From Paulinella micropora (Eukaryota; Cercozoa; Imbricatea; Euglyphida; Paulinellidae): 64,000 bases of DNA. Numbering within the stretch: position 1 is the stretch's first letter; each line of letters starts with the position of its first letter. A model generated the notes under the pieces. The model made no database searches and was not told where the DNA came from. It was given only the letters and a program-made list of their open reading frames with translations. The DNA is taken from positions 1 to 64,000 of the forward strand of contig WBZZ01003241.1 of assembly GCA_019918135.1 (NCBI GenBank), in the 5' to 3' direction. Shown piece by piece: positions 8,527 through 19,449 of the stretch. The translations under genes were made by a program, and so were the position numbers.

Positions 8527-11500
8527 TTACAACGAGTTCGAAAAGGTTCGTGGGTGGGGTCTCAGCCTCTCCACGCGCCCCCCCCCCCCGACTCGCACTC
8601 TTTTTTTAATACAGAGAACAGCCTTGACTATTAAAGAAAAGTTATTATAAAAGTCATTGTGTTGATTGTCCATGGCCAGGTTTTCCTCGGAAGATTCCGC
8701 GCCCTCAAACCCCTGACCCTCGTTGTATAGCAAAACGGGTGAATCTAGTGGTGGCAGAATATCGTCGTGCTCTGAAGCGTTCCTGCCATTGGCCGGCAAG
8801 TCGTCACGACGATCTGGTGCTCTGGTCATGTGCGCGCTTGACTGTGCGGACACGCCGTCGGATTGACTGTGCGGGCCCCAACCACCGGCGGCGGCCTGGG
8901 GGGCTGCTGGTGAGGGCTGCTCGGCCGTCACCCAGCCGCTGGCGGCGGCCTGGGGGGCTGCCGCTGCTGTCGGGGCCGTCACCCAGCCGCTGGCGGCGGC
9001 CTGGGGGGCTGCCGCTGCTGTCGGGGCCGTCACCCAGCCGCTGGCGGCCTGGGGGGCTGCCGCTGCTGTCGGGGCCCAGCCGCTGGCGGCCTGGGCGGGC
9101 GGGTTCCAGGAGCCAGAAGAAGAAGAAGAAGCAGCAGCAGCAGAGGCAGCAGTAGCAGCAAAAGAAGACGACCAAGACCGCACGGGAGCGGAGCCGCCCC
9201 ACCGATGATGAGGCTGCCTCGCCGTCGTTAACTGGTGCGACGACGCGTCCGGATTGTCCCAATCCGCACAGCGCCAGTCATCGGGCTTCTGGGCCGGCCG
9301 CGGCCGCCCCTTGCTCCCCACCACGCCGTAGCCGGGCTTGGCCTGCTTGGCAGGGCGCCGGCTAATCTGGACGCGCCGCCTCTTGATCGGGCTGTCGTAG
9401 CTTTCTTGTTCGTCGTCTTCGTCGTAGAAGGAGTTCCATTCGTCCGTAGGCTCCCGCTTCGTCTTGCCGCGGCGCTGGGCGGGCTTGGGCTGCGCTGGGG
9501 CGCGCTGCTTCGGCAGCTTATACTCGTCCAGGACCCTGACCACGTCGCCCGTGAACCTCCTCAGGCGCAGGGGCAGGTCCTCGGGCGCAAACGTCCACTC
9601 GCATTCGTTTTCGTTCGGCAGGCAGGCGCCGAGCTCGACCACCGCCTCTGCCGGTGGCTTCTTGTTGCACTCTTGCGTCAGCATGCATTCCGCCGTGAGT
9701 GAGAAGTCGGTGCAAATCAGGGACGACACCCGCCCCTGCGTCAACCTGCTGACGATCCCGCGCCTGAAGCCCATGATCTGGTCGGGCACCGTGGGCAGCA
9801 CGACCGACAGCGTCCCGAACACGGCCACGTCGGACGCCAGGTCACCGGCGGCCGTGCTGGCCACCGGCCTCGCGTTCACGTTGAACAGCAGCAGCTGCCG
9901 GCCGTGCTCGCTGGCCAGCCGTCTGGTGCCACAGCCCACGCGGTGCAGGACGTAGTCGATGAGCGGCAGCGGCGTGCAAGGGGGGCCCGCGGGCCCCTGT
10001 GCGCTTCCGACGCGTATGGTTGTGGTGTCCAGCAGGCGGGTCTTGCCGTCCCAGAGCTCCGCGGACGAGGTGGGGTCGTACGCAGCGCGCGGCCACAAGA
10101 TCTCCGCGAGGGCCGCGCCCGTCTGGCGGTAGCAGGAAATGAGCAATTGCGACTCGTAGGACTTGTCGCGGTCTGGCCAGTCCAGCAGCGCGCGCTGCCT
10201 GTTCCTTTCGTCCAAGAGGTTTTTTTCACGCGCGTTCGCGTACATCGTGCGCACGCAGGGCGCGTACAGGTCCACCAACACGTCGAGCACGCTGAGCGGC
10301 GCCAAGAGCATCCACGCGGCCTTGAGGGCGTTGACCATGGAATGTGCCGCCGGGGGCTCGTTCCGCCCCCAGCGCGACTTGACCGTGTTCTGGTCCAGCG
10401 CGGCGGCCGCCGGCTGCTCGGTGAACGCCTGGCTTGCCAGCCTGAGTAGCTCTACCGCGTCCGGGTCCGAGAGCACGAAGGTGCCGAACTGCTGCTGCTG
10501 CAGGGGCCACACTGCCACTGTTTGTGGCAGCTTCCAGCCGAGCGCCAGCTGCTGCGCCGTCTCCAGCCCGAGCACGCTAGTGCCGCGGACCGCCGTGGGC
10601 ACGGGCGGCGCGGCCACGGGCCGCTCGGTGCCCTTGAAGCGCAGGGCCGGCAGCTCGTCGTAGCAGCAGATGGTGCGCAGGGACTCGAACCACGACGGGC
10701 GGCCGCTGTTGATGTGCGCCACGTCGAATTCCGTGCGCACACGCCGCGCGTGGCTCTTGTTGCGCAGTACGGTCTGGATCTCCAGTTCGCCCCCGCCGCC
10801 GCACAGCGACACGAGGCCGCGCGCCTTCCAGCTCCTGCGCGCGCACGCCCACAGCAGGCGCAGGGCGTACAGGGCGACCTGCGGCGCCGACGTGGAAGAC
10901 AGGCAGCCCGCGGCCGAGCCCTCGGAGACCACGCACAACAGGATCTCCATGCACCAGGTCCAGAAGCCGCTGCTGCCGCTCGTGCGTTCGTGGTCGATCA
11001 GCGCCGCCGCCATGCGGTCCTGCCAGCGCTTGTTCACGGCCATAGGGATGTTGTCCACGAACCCGGTCTGGCGGATGTGGCGCGCCAGCCACGCCTGCAC
11101 CTCGCCGACCCAGACCTCGTGCGCGTGGCCCCCCGGCATGAGCGTGCCCGGCCTGTCCTGCAGCGTCGCCACCATCAGCAGGCGCAGCGGCTCGTTGCGC
11201 AGCTCCGTGGTGGCGGGCGCGAGCCGGATCAGCTCTTCCGCGCGGGCCCCCGCGTTCTTTTCCTCGTAGTACACGAAAGACCACTGGGCCTGGGGCCTGT
11301 GCTTGATGGGCTCGAAGTCCCTCCTAACGTTCGGCGCGCGCGGGGGCCCCGGGGCTAGTGCAGGTTTCGCCCGGCACAGGCCCGCCACGGGCAGCGCGTT
11401 TGCCGCCGACTGGTGCGAGGCTATCGTGTGCAGCCCCGCCCGGTCGGGCAGGGCGCACGCGCCGCAGGCGCCGTCGTGACGCAGGCCAACACCCCCAGGC

Positions 11501-13017
11501 GCGTGACGAGCCTGGTCTGCCAGGCGGGGTGCGCCGTGAGCGCGTCGAAGCAACTCTTGACCACAGCATCGCAGTCGTAGTCCAGCACCACGAGCCTGGC
11601 GCCGTTGGGGCTGGCCAGGCAGAACTGTGCTAGCTGGTCGGCCAGCGCGCTGTTGTCTGCGCCGGTGACGACGAGGTCGAGCAGGCAGCCGGCCGCTTCG
11701 GCGGCGTTGGGCGGCGGGTGAGTCCACTGCAACCGTTGGCGGAAGGGCAGCAACTGGACGTTTGACAGCGACAGGGCACGCGCGCCGCCGCGCAGCAGCA
11801 GCAAGGGGGGAGAGTCCGCGCACAGGAGCCGGGCCCTGAGCTGCACGCCGCGCTTGTACCAGGACCGGTCCAGCACCGCGCCGGCCGGCGTCCCGGCCGG
11901 GGGCGCACTGCCCGTTCCCGACCAGAACCGCTGCGCCGCGCCGTCCAGCCCGACCAGCAGCGAGCTGTCGTCCACGTCGTCGAGCTCGGTTGACGTTGGG
12001 CCGTGGCCGCCGAGACAGACATCAGCGTGGCCGTCAGTGTGTACCAGAGGTTCAGGAAGCACGCGGTTTCTTCTTCTGTCTGGCAGCGGGCCCAGATCGG
12101 GCCCGGCGAGCCCATCAGTACGGTTTGGTACACGTTGCGGACCGCGCCCAGCTCCCAGGCCAGCGCGGGGAACGCGTCCGACAGCAGCTTCTCGCAGATG
12201 GCCAGGCCGCGCCCCGCGCCCTCCAGGCCGTGCGGCAGAACCGTACTGCTGGGCGGCAGCAGCACGTCGCAGGGCAGCATGACGCGGTAGTCGACGATGG
12301 GCTGCAACGACACCTCCTTGGCGCCCGGAACGACAGGCGCGCTCGGGTCCCACAGCAGCTGCAGTGAGTGCCGCAGCACGGCCGCGTGTTGTTTCTGCAG
12401 CAGGCACCAACAGCCGTGCTGGCAGTTGGCGCCCGTCGCCACCCAGGCGAGCGGGAGCTCCAGGCGCAGCGCCGGGCCCACGGCAGAGCCCGGGTCGTGT
12501 TTCTGCCAGCAGACCAGCTCATCGTGGGACTCGGGGATTGTAAGCCGCCACAGTTCCGTTTCGCCGCCCCCGAGGCCGCGGCCTACGACCCAGATCTCGG
12601 GGTATTTTTCGCTGGCCGGAGCCCGCTGATCTCGGTCAGGATGGCCGACGCCACGCGGGCCACCAGGAACACCGCCTCGGGCGGCGGGTGTTGCCAGCGG
12701 CCGGACACCGCGTCGCGCGCCGCGCCGAACGTCTTGATGTAGGCCGCGCTGGCCTTGGTACGCTGGTAGTTCACGAAGGTCTCGCTGGCCTGCTGGTACG
12801 ACAGGGCTATCTGGTGGTACACGCCCTTCGTCTCTGGCTCCAGCAGGTGTTGCAAGCCCCCTCCCGCGCCGCGTTCCTTGGACAGCAACGCATCCTCGAC
12901 CATCTTCCACGTGGACAAGGTCGACTGCTGTAATTCAGTCCCGTTGCGGGCGCGGTTCGCCAGTTGGATCTGCATGATCACCGTGAACCATGGGGGCGGC
13001 TGCTTGGAATGCATCAA
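8527..13017 (-). pseudogene. Giant viral gene (~1,500 codons), broken by three frameshifts
   Basis: Four consecutive minus-strand frames carry non-overlapping, coding-like GC-rich sequence that hands over at about 12610 (an A5 run), 12000 and 11480. The start is an ATG at 13017. The first ~1,150 codons look globular, with many Trp, Cys and Leu residues and no recognised motif. They are followed by a basic/acidic hinge (KRRRVQISRR) and a low-complexity tail of Trp-containing Ala/Pro/Gln repeats. It is the largest gene in the block. The length would suit a major capsid or large tegument protein, but this is inference from size only. At least the breaks at 12000 and 11480 are not in long homopolymers, which favours true decay. 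Confidence 0.55.
8918..9110. repeat. ~54-bp in-frame tandem repeat in the giant gene's tail
   Basis: Four to five copies of a unit encoding Ser-Gly-Trp followed by Thr/Pro/Ala/Gln-rich residues (unit SGWVTAPTAAAAPQAAA). The copies are nearly identical at DNA level (GGGGCTGCCGCTGCTGTCGG recurs), indicating recent expansion. A polyglutamine/serine codon run follows at 9117-9165. Confidence 0.8.
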
Positions 13018-13664
13018 TTGATTTTGTTTTCCCCTTCGACGCCCCCAAGACTAGCTAAGAGAGCCCTCTGGCGAGAGAGAGAGAGAGAGAGCACGGGCAA
13101 GCGCTAGAGATTTGCGAGGACAGTACCAAAAAAACCGCTAGAGCACTCCAAGAGACTCCAGCTGGAGAGTGCAAAGGAAGGGGGAGGGGTGGGGCCCGGG
13201 GGAAGGAAGGGAGGGGAAAAGGAGCAAATTGCCCGGGCTTTTGGGTTGGGGGCGGGAGGGAAGGAAATGCAGCAGGCCCACGGCAAAGACGATTTCTGCT
13301 TTTGTTGGGAGGGGGGGGGCCGGCCTTTTTCTTTTTTTGTAGGGGGGGGGCCGAAGGCGGAGAGGGGGGGGGGGGAACAGACAGCCAAGAAAAAAGCCCC
13401 CCCCCCACTTTCCCCACACCTTCGGCCCCCCCCTTTTCCCACTTTCCCCCACCTTCGACCCCCTCCCGTCTTTGCTCCCGTTGCCAAGGTTTGCGAAATT
13501 TGCTTTTTTTTCCCTCCCGTCTTTCTTCTAATGCCCTCCTTTCCCCTCCCTATTTCTTTCCCCCCTTCAAAAGAAGAGTTCAGTCTTTTTTTTACCGGCA
13601 AGCAAAAGAAAAGAAAAAAAAATCTCTTGTCCTGCCCACGTGTTTGTGGCAGCAGACTACGCCG
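13018..13664. promoter_or_regulatory. Divergent spacer with G-run/GGCCGG motifs
   Basis: This 650-bp spacer separates the giant minus-strand gene from a plus-strand gene, so it should hold both promoters. It has (GA)n at 13075-13092, G-runs followed by GGCCGGCC (about 13309-13325) and GGCCGAAGG (about 13341-13356), and an inverted version (CTTCGGCCC near 13405). Pyrimidine tracts run on to the ATG at 13665. Reading frames across it are homopolymer translations. Confidence 0.4.
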
Positions 13665-14177
13665 ATGGCCAGCACCACAGCGCGCCCCGGGCTCGTGGAA
13701 CACCGTAACCAGATAGAGCAACTAGCACGCCGGCTGGCAGAAGAGCTACGAAAGCTTGAAGACAGCACTCGTGAACACAAACTTTTACTCAGTGATGTAC
13801 AGAGGTTCTTGCAAGGCCCTCCGCCAGCGCCGGTCAGCTCGGACGACGATGCCTGGGAGGACAGGTGCTGGCGAAGAAGAAAGAGGCGGTCACCTTCTGC
13901 CGACGAAAAGAGCCCTCCGTTTGTGCCGGTAAGCCCGCCGACGGTAGTAGCCCCCGCGCCTCCTCCTCCTCCTCCTCCTCCCCCGCCACAGCAGCACCCA
14001 CTGGACGGTGGCGGAGGCCCCGGCGGTCTAACAGGCGGTCCTCGGACCGCCGGGGCGGGCGCCGCCACAGCCCGGCCGGCCGGCAGGGCAGTTCTCGCCG
14101 CGTGGCTCGTTACCCCAGACCTTTCTGCGATTACGACCGGCCGCGCCCCGAGTGGCACGCCTAATCAGCCGTACTAG
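13665..14177 (+). CDS. Coiled-coil protein with proline-rich tail, unknown
   Basis: 170 residues. Residues ~8-50 form a convincing coiled coil (HRNQIEQLARRLAEELRKLE). A basic patch (RRRKRRS) follows at about 75, then a run of eleven Pro and a Gly/Ala/Arg-rich end. The Pro run is a CCT-rich slippage-prone tract, and another frame after it also looks coding, so the true C-terminus is uncertain. Small scaffold- or adaptor-like protein; function unknown. Confidence 0.5.
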   Translation: MASTTARPGLVEHRNQIEQLARRLAEELRKLEDSTREHKLLLSDVQRFLQGPPPAPVSSDDDAWEDRCWRRRKRRSPSADEKSPPFVPVSPPTVVAPAPPPPPPPPPPQQHPLDGGGGPGGLTGGPRTAGAGAATARPAGRAVLAAWLVTPDLSAITTGRAPSGTPNQPY

Positions 14178-14243
14178 TGGCTCGCTCTTATGTTGTGGCT
14201 TTTTTTTTTGTTTTTAAAAGAAAAATGTCTTTCACTCATGTTG

Positions 14244-14727
14244 CTAACGGTCTCCCGTGGTTTGCACTAACGAAGAAGCAAGTCTGGCCAGCGCCTCCCG
14301 CATCTCCTCGGCTATCCCGTCGCGCTGGATCTCGCACAGTGCCAGCCTGGCTTTGAACACCAACGGCCGTGCGTTTGCCTTGGTTACGCTAGGCTCCTGC
14401 AAGCAGCTAGCGAGGCTCAGCAGCCGGTGACAAGGGTGATTAGGCCCCGTAAGGAGTCGAGGCCCTGCCGGATCTGCGCTGACTTGCGGATAACACTGGC
14501 CTGTCCTTCTGGTGTGGCCAAACTTTCGGTAATAGCCAAGCAAAGCTTGCTGAGTTCTTCTGTCAGGCTCGGGCTCTCGACCACGGGCGCTCCTTGCGCA
14601 CCGTTGGAGACCTCCGGGGCGTTCGCCTGAAAGGAGGGTTGCTGCTCGGGGGGGGGGGGCTCTGATGGCGCCTCTTTTTGCGGCGGCCCGTCTCTTTGAG
14701 TCTGGAATCGTGGTCGGCCTCCGACAT
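14244..14727 (-). pseudogene. Small helical protein with two frameshifts
   Basis: Three minus-strand frames follow each other: a Lys/Arg-rich N-terminus starting at the ATG 14727, a middle part with Leu-rich helices (LTEELSKLCLAITESLA), and a helical C-terminus ending at 14244. The first hand-over lies in a run of about 12 C (minus strand) at 14648-14659, which could be a sequencing error. The second is near 14420-14450 in ordinary sequence. Total about 160 codons. No family recognised. Confidence 0.4.
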
Positions 14728-15157
14728 CGTGTCCTGAGCAAAAGAAACCAAAGACAGATGAAACAGAAGGAAAAAGAAAACGGCCGGACAAGACAGACAC
14801 GCGGCTTTTCCCTCCCGCACAACAGCGCTTTCTTTTTTTTTCTTCTTGTGCTGCGCGCCTCAAAATCTCAGCCCGTGAATTTTATGTCCGCCGGTCTCGC
14901 TGCCTCCCTTCCCGTCTTTTTGTGCGAGTTCGGCTGCTGCCCCCCAAGGGGGGGGGGGAAGTCTTTTTTTTGGTTTGAGTTTTGGTTGGGGGATGGCGCT
15001 CGAGGGGGGGGGGGGGAAGAAGGGAAGGTATTGGTTTTTTTTAAAGAGAGAGAGAAAGAGGAGGGAGGGAGGGAGGGCGGTTTGGAAATGTAAAATCTAC
15101 CCCCCCCCCCCGGCAAGCCTCTTCCCGCCTTTGCCCATCCACCCAAAAAAAGGCCGG
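14728..15157. other. Divergent spacer, homopolymer-rich, no gene seen
   Basis: Between a minus-strand and a plus-strand gene. It contains A/T runs, three G-runs (14949-14958, 15005-15014 and nearby), a GGGA repeat at 15060-15078 and a C-run at 15101-15110. Probably holds both promoters. Confidence 0.4.
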
Positions 15158-16707
15158 ATGGAGACCGTGTGTGCGTGGCACTGGAACCCGTCTCCGCAGC
15201 CAGGCAACCAGGCCTTCGTCACACACCTCCGGGCGGCGCTGGAGCGCAACGACTGGGCCGCGACGTCCCGCCGCAACACAACCCCGCGCGCGAATGCGGA
15301 CTCGTGCCGCACGCAGCTGGGCGTCGTCTCATCACTAAACACCGCGTTGGACGGAGTGCTAGGCGAGTTACTCTCGACCCCGCGCCAGGCCGTGCTGGCG
15401 GTGGGGCCCGAGAGCGCCTTGGTCGCGGAGGACCTCGTGCGCGCCACGCCGCCCGTGCTGCTCATCACGCTGGAAAAACAACCCCCGCGCCTCTGGTCCA
15501 GGTTCGAGCAGTGCCACCACCTCCACCACTGCGCGGACGCCCGAACAGCGCTCGAGCAGCGCCGGCTGGCCTGCAACCTGGCGTGGGTCGATGCGTGCGG
15601 TCCCGAAGGCGGGGGGCCCGCGCTGGCGCGCGGCGTCCGCGCCGCCCTGGGCTTGCTGCAGAACAGCCGGGCGGTCCTGGTCTGCCGGTTCACTGGCGTT
15701 TGCGCGCTAGAGACACAGCTGCTGCTGGCCGCGGCGGCCCTGTGCTTCGCCGAATGGGTGGTGGTCAGGCCGCTAGTGTGCCCTAACAGTGACAATGCCT
15801 ACCTGGTGGCGCGGGGGTTGCGCCGCGAGGCCGTGCCACTGACGTTAGGGGCGCTGGATCGCTACCTCCAGTCGCCGAGCGCCACGTTGCTGCTGGACGC
15901 CCTCCCGCTCACCGCCGTGTGGCTCTTCAGGGAAGACCTCGCCACCTACGTCTCTGCCATAGGTGACCCCGCACCCGCACAGTGGCCGTGCCGGTTGCTG
16001 AACGTGGCACTGGAGCGCTACCAGCGCCCGCCGCCCGACCCGCTCGAACAACTGACGGCACAGGCGCTGGCCGACCCGGGCTTCTGGTGCAGGCTCACGG
16101 TTCTTGGCTGGCAGGCGCTGTGCGGGCAAGCGCGGGTGCGCCGCGCAACCTCGGCGTGTGCAGGTGGCTCAGCGACTACCTGTCGTCGATTGGCCGGACC
16201 GGTAACGTGACCTTGGCACTGCCCGGGGCGTCCGGCCGCGCCGGTTTGGTCTGGGCCGCGGGTGACGGGTCGTACTGGCTGCCGGCCGACAAGTTGCGGT
16301 CGGATGTATGGCCCTCCGCGGTTGACCCCGATCCCGACAACAAGGGCCCGTGGCTCAGGCGGTTGCTGGCCGAACTGCCCGCCCGCGACAGGCTGCTAGA
16401 GGCGTTGTGCCACGGTTCCCAGCCGCTGCGCTGTCTGCTGCCCGCCGGCGCCATGCTCGTAGTGTGGCGTGCGGGGGACAAACTCTGGGTGCTCGACGTG
16501 CTGCATTGGCCGCTGGCGCCGGCCCGGCTGCAACAGGCCCCGCACGCCCGGCGCCTAGAGTTCATGGCCGAGGTTCTGCCGGTCCTGGCGCAGCCGGGCG
16601 CGCTGCAAGTGACCACCGGTCACGGACCGTTCAAACTCTCGCTGCCCCTGCGCGCCGGCGCTGAGACGAGGGCACAAGAGTGGTGCCCCGCCGACGAACG
16701 TCCGTAA
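15158..16707 (+). pseudogene. FtsJ/RrmJ-like 2'-O-methyltransferase fold protein, one frameshift
   Basis: About 515 codons; the frame changes between 16115 and 16165 in GC-rich non-repetitive sequence. Residues ~95-240 follow the FtsJ Rossmann order: a strand with VDACGPEG at the usual catalytic Asp, a strand ending VLVCRF where the family has a catalytic Lys, and VVVRPLVCPNSDNAYLVARG, which matches the conserved KPxxSRxxSxExYLVAxGF strand but has Asn in place of Glu. Such enzymes 2'-O-methylate mRNA caps or rRNA. Two of the catalytic tetrad positions are changed (Lys to Arg, Glu to Asn), so it may be non-catalytic or a divergent relative. The C-terminal ~200 codons could be a second capping-type domain, but I see no KxDG motif. 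Confidence 0.5.
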
Positions 16708-16927
16708 CTTCCCGGGCCCTTTCCTTTGTTTTGTACTCGTTGATTAGAGGAGGATGGGGAGGAACGGGGAAGGGGAGATTTTGCAGGAGTCAGTTCCGAT
16801 CGCTTTTTGTGTGTGTGTGTTTCGGGCGCTTTCGGCCCTCTCCCGTCTGGTTAAAAATATTTCTTCCTTTTTTTCTTCGTTTTGTGTTTGGCAAGTAAAT
16901 AGAAAATCTGAGAAGCAAAGATAAAAA

Positions 16928-18498
16928 ATGGCAGAGGCGCCCAGCAAGAAAGCGGACCAAAAAAAACACGGACCGAACGAGCTATGTGCATATTGCCTTG
17001 ACTGCCGGGCCGATAAGCGGCAGGAGCTCGCACCTTGCCGCAGCAGCGGGTATCACGGGTTGCAGAAGCGATTTGGGAAGCGAACCGTTGTCTGCCTCTA
17101 CCCAACGGCACAGAGCCAACTAAACGAAGGGGAAATAAGCTTGCTGTGCCAAAGCTTACAGAACGCAGAGAACGGCTTCGAGGTAGTGGCCGTGGCCTGT
17201 CTGTGGCCGGTCGACGAGTCTAAAATTGTTGAGCAGGCGGCCCACCGACTCTTTCACTACGCCGAGATGTATGTTAAGCAGTCTACGGATAGTGTGCTGG
17301 CCAAGTACCTCGTGCTTAGCACTATACTCTACAATCTGCAACAGGGCTGTCCGGACCATGGTGGTACGCTGTTTCTGCTGCCGCGAGCCGGCTCAGGTAT
17401 CAAAAGTTGCTGAGGCCAAGAGTTTGGCCGAGAGCTTGACAACCTGCTCTGGGCTGGGCTAGAGAAAGACTTGCAACTGACTTTAGTTCGAACCCGAGTG
17501 GAAAACTTGCGCCTGATGCGCAGGAAGTGTTCAACACACAGCAAAACCTGTGGCGCTATGGCCGCCACAGCCTGCATCCAGGATACGTGTCGAAATTTTC
17601 CCGGCGGTCTGCTGCTCTAAAGCAACAGACAGGTGAAGAGGTTATCATGTGGGCAAGTTATAATGCAAATGACGACAAGCCTCCCGATTCCGAATCCAAA
17701 GAGGACAGGCAGATATTTGGTTTGCTCACATTGCTGCCTATTCTGCCGGTACTGCCCTGTTTCACAGTGACGGAGGTTAATGTCGAAACAGATTCCGCAC
17801 ACGGCTGGCAGGGCTTTCTAGATCAGTGCCTCGAGAGATACCCCAAGCTGACCAACATGGAGCTGCAAAGTCCCAAACCTTTGATTCAGCCAGAAAGACA
17901 TTTGGAAATCTGCCGCGCTTTTCCTCGCGGTGTGCTAACAAATGTTACGCTGGATCTGCCAGGGTTGGAGACATTGTCGTGGTCCTGGCCGCCAGGTGTG
18001 ATCACGCCATGCCTCACGATCAAGGATACAACGTGTTTGTCCCAGATCACGCTGTGCCCCCCGGCCAAGTGCCACCCCGAGACGGTGTGCACTATCCAAC
18101 TAACAGAATTTGCTGGTGGTCAACATTTTTACGCCAAGGGCAATGCAGATAAACCTGGCTCGACGATCACCATCACACCCGAACTGACGGGCGGCGAGCT
18201 TCCGAGCCTGGTTATTCGTGTTCTAGCGTCAGAAGAGATTTATAATCGGTTTGATCACAAGAGACACCAGGATAGGGTATTCAAGTTTAAGTCACTCTGT
18301 ACACCATCCATACGCATCGAAACTGGTTCAATCCGCGACGAAGATATCAAGACACTCCAGGTTGTGGATATTGAGCTAGAGGACGTCAGACGCAGTTGCC
18401 GTGGCAAAGCAACAACAATCGAGGCTCACGGTATGCACTTGAGAGACAACAGGTATGGCCTAACTCTCGACAGGCGTTGCTTAGTGATCGATAAATAA
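16928..18498 (+). pseudogene. ~520-codon unknown viral protein with in-frame TGA and a frameshift
   Basis: The ATG at 16928 opens a frame that meets TGA at 17411-17413, but the same frame continues with good coding character to at least 17500. Coding then passes to another frame that is open to 18498. The N-terminal part has five Cys in 25 residues (CAYCLDCRADKRQELAPC). The C-terminal half looks beta-rich, with regular strand-like spacing. Codon use is less GC-rich than in neighbouring genes. No family recognised; a beta-sandwich structural protein is possible. Confidence 0.5.
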
Positions 18499-18526
18499 AT
18501 AGCTCTAGACATCTTGCTACAGAATT

Positions 18527-18790
18527 TTAATAGCGAATTCGAAATCTCAAAGCAGAGATTCCTAGTACAGAGAGTGGGCAGGGAGTGGAGACAACACTCC
18601 CCCCCAGGAACAAAACCGTCGAACAATTAATACATTTCCTGGTGGTAGACGCAAGTCCACACCATTTTTCCGAGCAAGATGTCTTGCCTACAACCGCATT
18701 CGAATTCAATCGTCCGTCCGCTTGCAGGCTGAACTTCTGGTACTCTAGGTCTGGGAACAGGCGCTGGCTTTGCCAGCTTCGCTTCTCCAT
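18527..18790 (-). CDS. Small Cys-containing protein, unknown
   Basis: 87 residues from the ATG at 18790, convergent with the preceding plus-strand gene (28 bp between the ends). It contains a cluster CSEKWCGLASTTRKCINC that could bind zinc. The composition (non-homopolymer, varied residues) looks coding. Unknown function. Confidence 0.35.
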   Translation of the reverse strand: MEKRSWQSQRLFPDLEYQKFSLQADGRLNSNAVVGKTSCSEKWCGLASTTRKCINCSTVLFLGGSVVSTPCPLSVLGISALRFRIRY

Positions 18791-19449
18791 TCGGGCAGAA
18801 CCTAAAGAAAAAAAATCAGAACACAGTCGCGAGAGAGAAGAATTTTGGAGGAAACGGAGATAAATAGCTATAGGGGGAGGGTGCCGACCTGCGAGAGGTT
18901 TGGTTTCTTTTTTTGGCTCAGTGGTTTCGCTGATGGAAAGAAACCGGGAGGGGGGGCCGGCGGTCTTTTTTTCTTGTTCTTGGGGTGTGGAAAAAAAGGG
19001 GGGGGTATGGTATAGACGAAGCCCCAGCCGGAGCGCAAAGAAAAAAAAAGAATTGGTAGTGAGCGGGGGGGGGGGGGGGCCGGCGGTCGGTTTCTTTTCG
19101 CGGCACCCCCCCTCCCGGTTTCTTTCCCCCCCCTCCACACCCAAAAAAAAGACGAGACCTTTTGTTAGCGAAAGGCGTTTCTTTCTTCTATGGGATAGTC
19201 GCACGTGCTGGCCAGCATCCACCCTGGTGTTTTGGGGTCCGCCACACGACGTTGGTCCAGGCCCACAAAACACCGAAAAAAAGGGGGAGGGGGGGGCCGG
19301 ACAGAAACGCGAAGCTGTAAGGAAATGGAGAGGGGGGGGGCCAGCCGGTGCAAAAACAGGGGAAAAACAGAGAAAAAGAAAAAGAGCGCACAAGCCCTAT
19401 CCCCTCTTTGTCTTTTCTGTCGTTTCTGTCCCGCCGATCGCCCCGATAA
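18791..19449. promoter_or_regulatory. Spacer with four G-run/GGCCGG-type motifs
   Basis: Upstream of the Kelch gene. G-runs followed by GGCCGGCGGTC lie at about 18948-18965 and 19064-19088, GGCCGGAC at about 19290-19303, and GGCCAGCCGG at about 19331-19346. The exact repetition of GGCCGGCGGTC after two independent G-runs argues for a shared element. Large open frames here encode only Gly/Pro/Arg-rich runs and are rejected as genes. Confidence 0.45.

Noticed and set aside
10522..11358. A 278-codon plus-strand frame inside the giant gene
   Set aside because: It is the antisense shadow of GC-rich codons and is Ala/Arg/Gln-rich without any domain.
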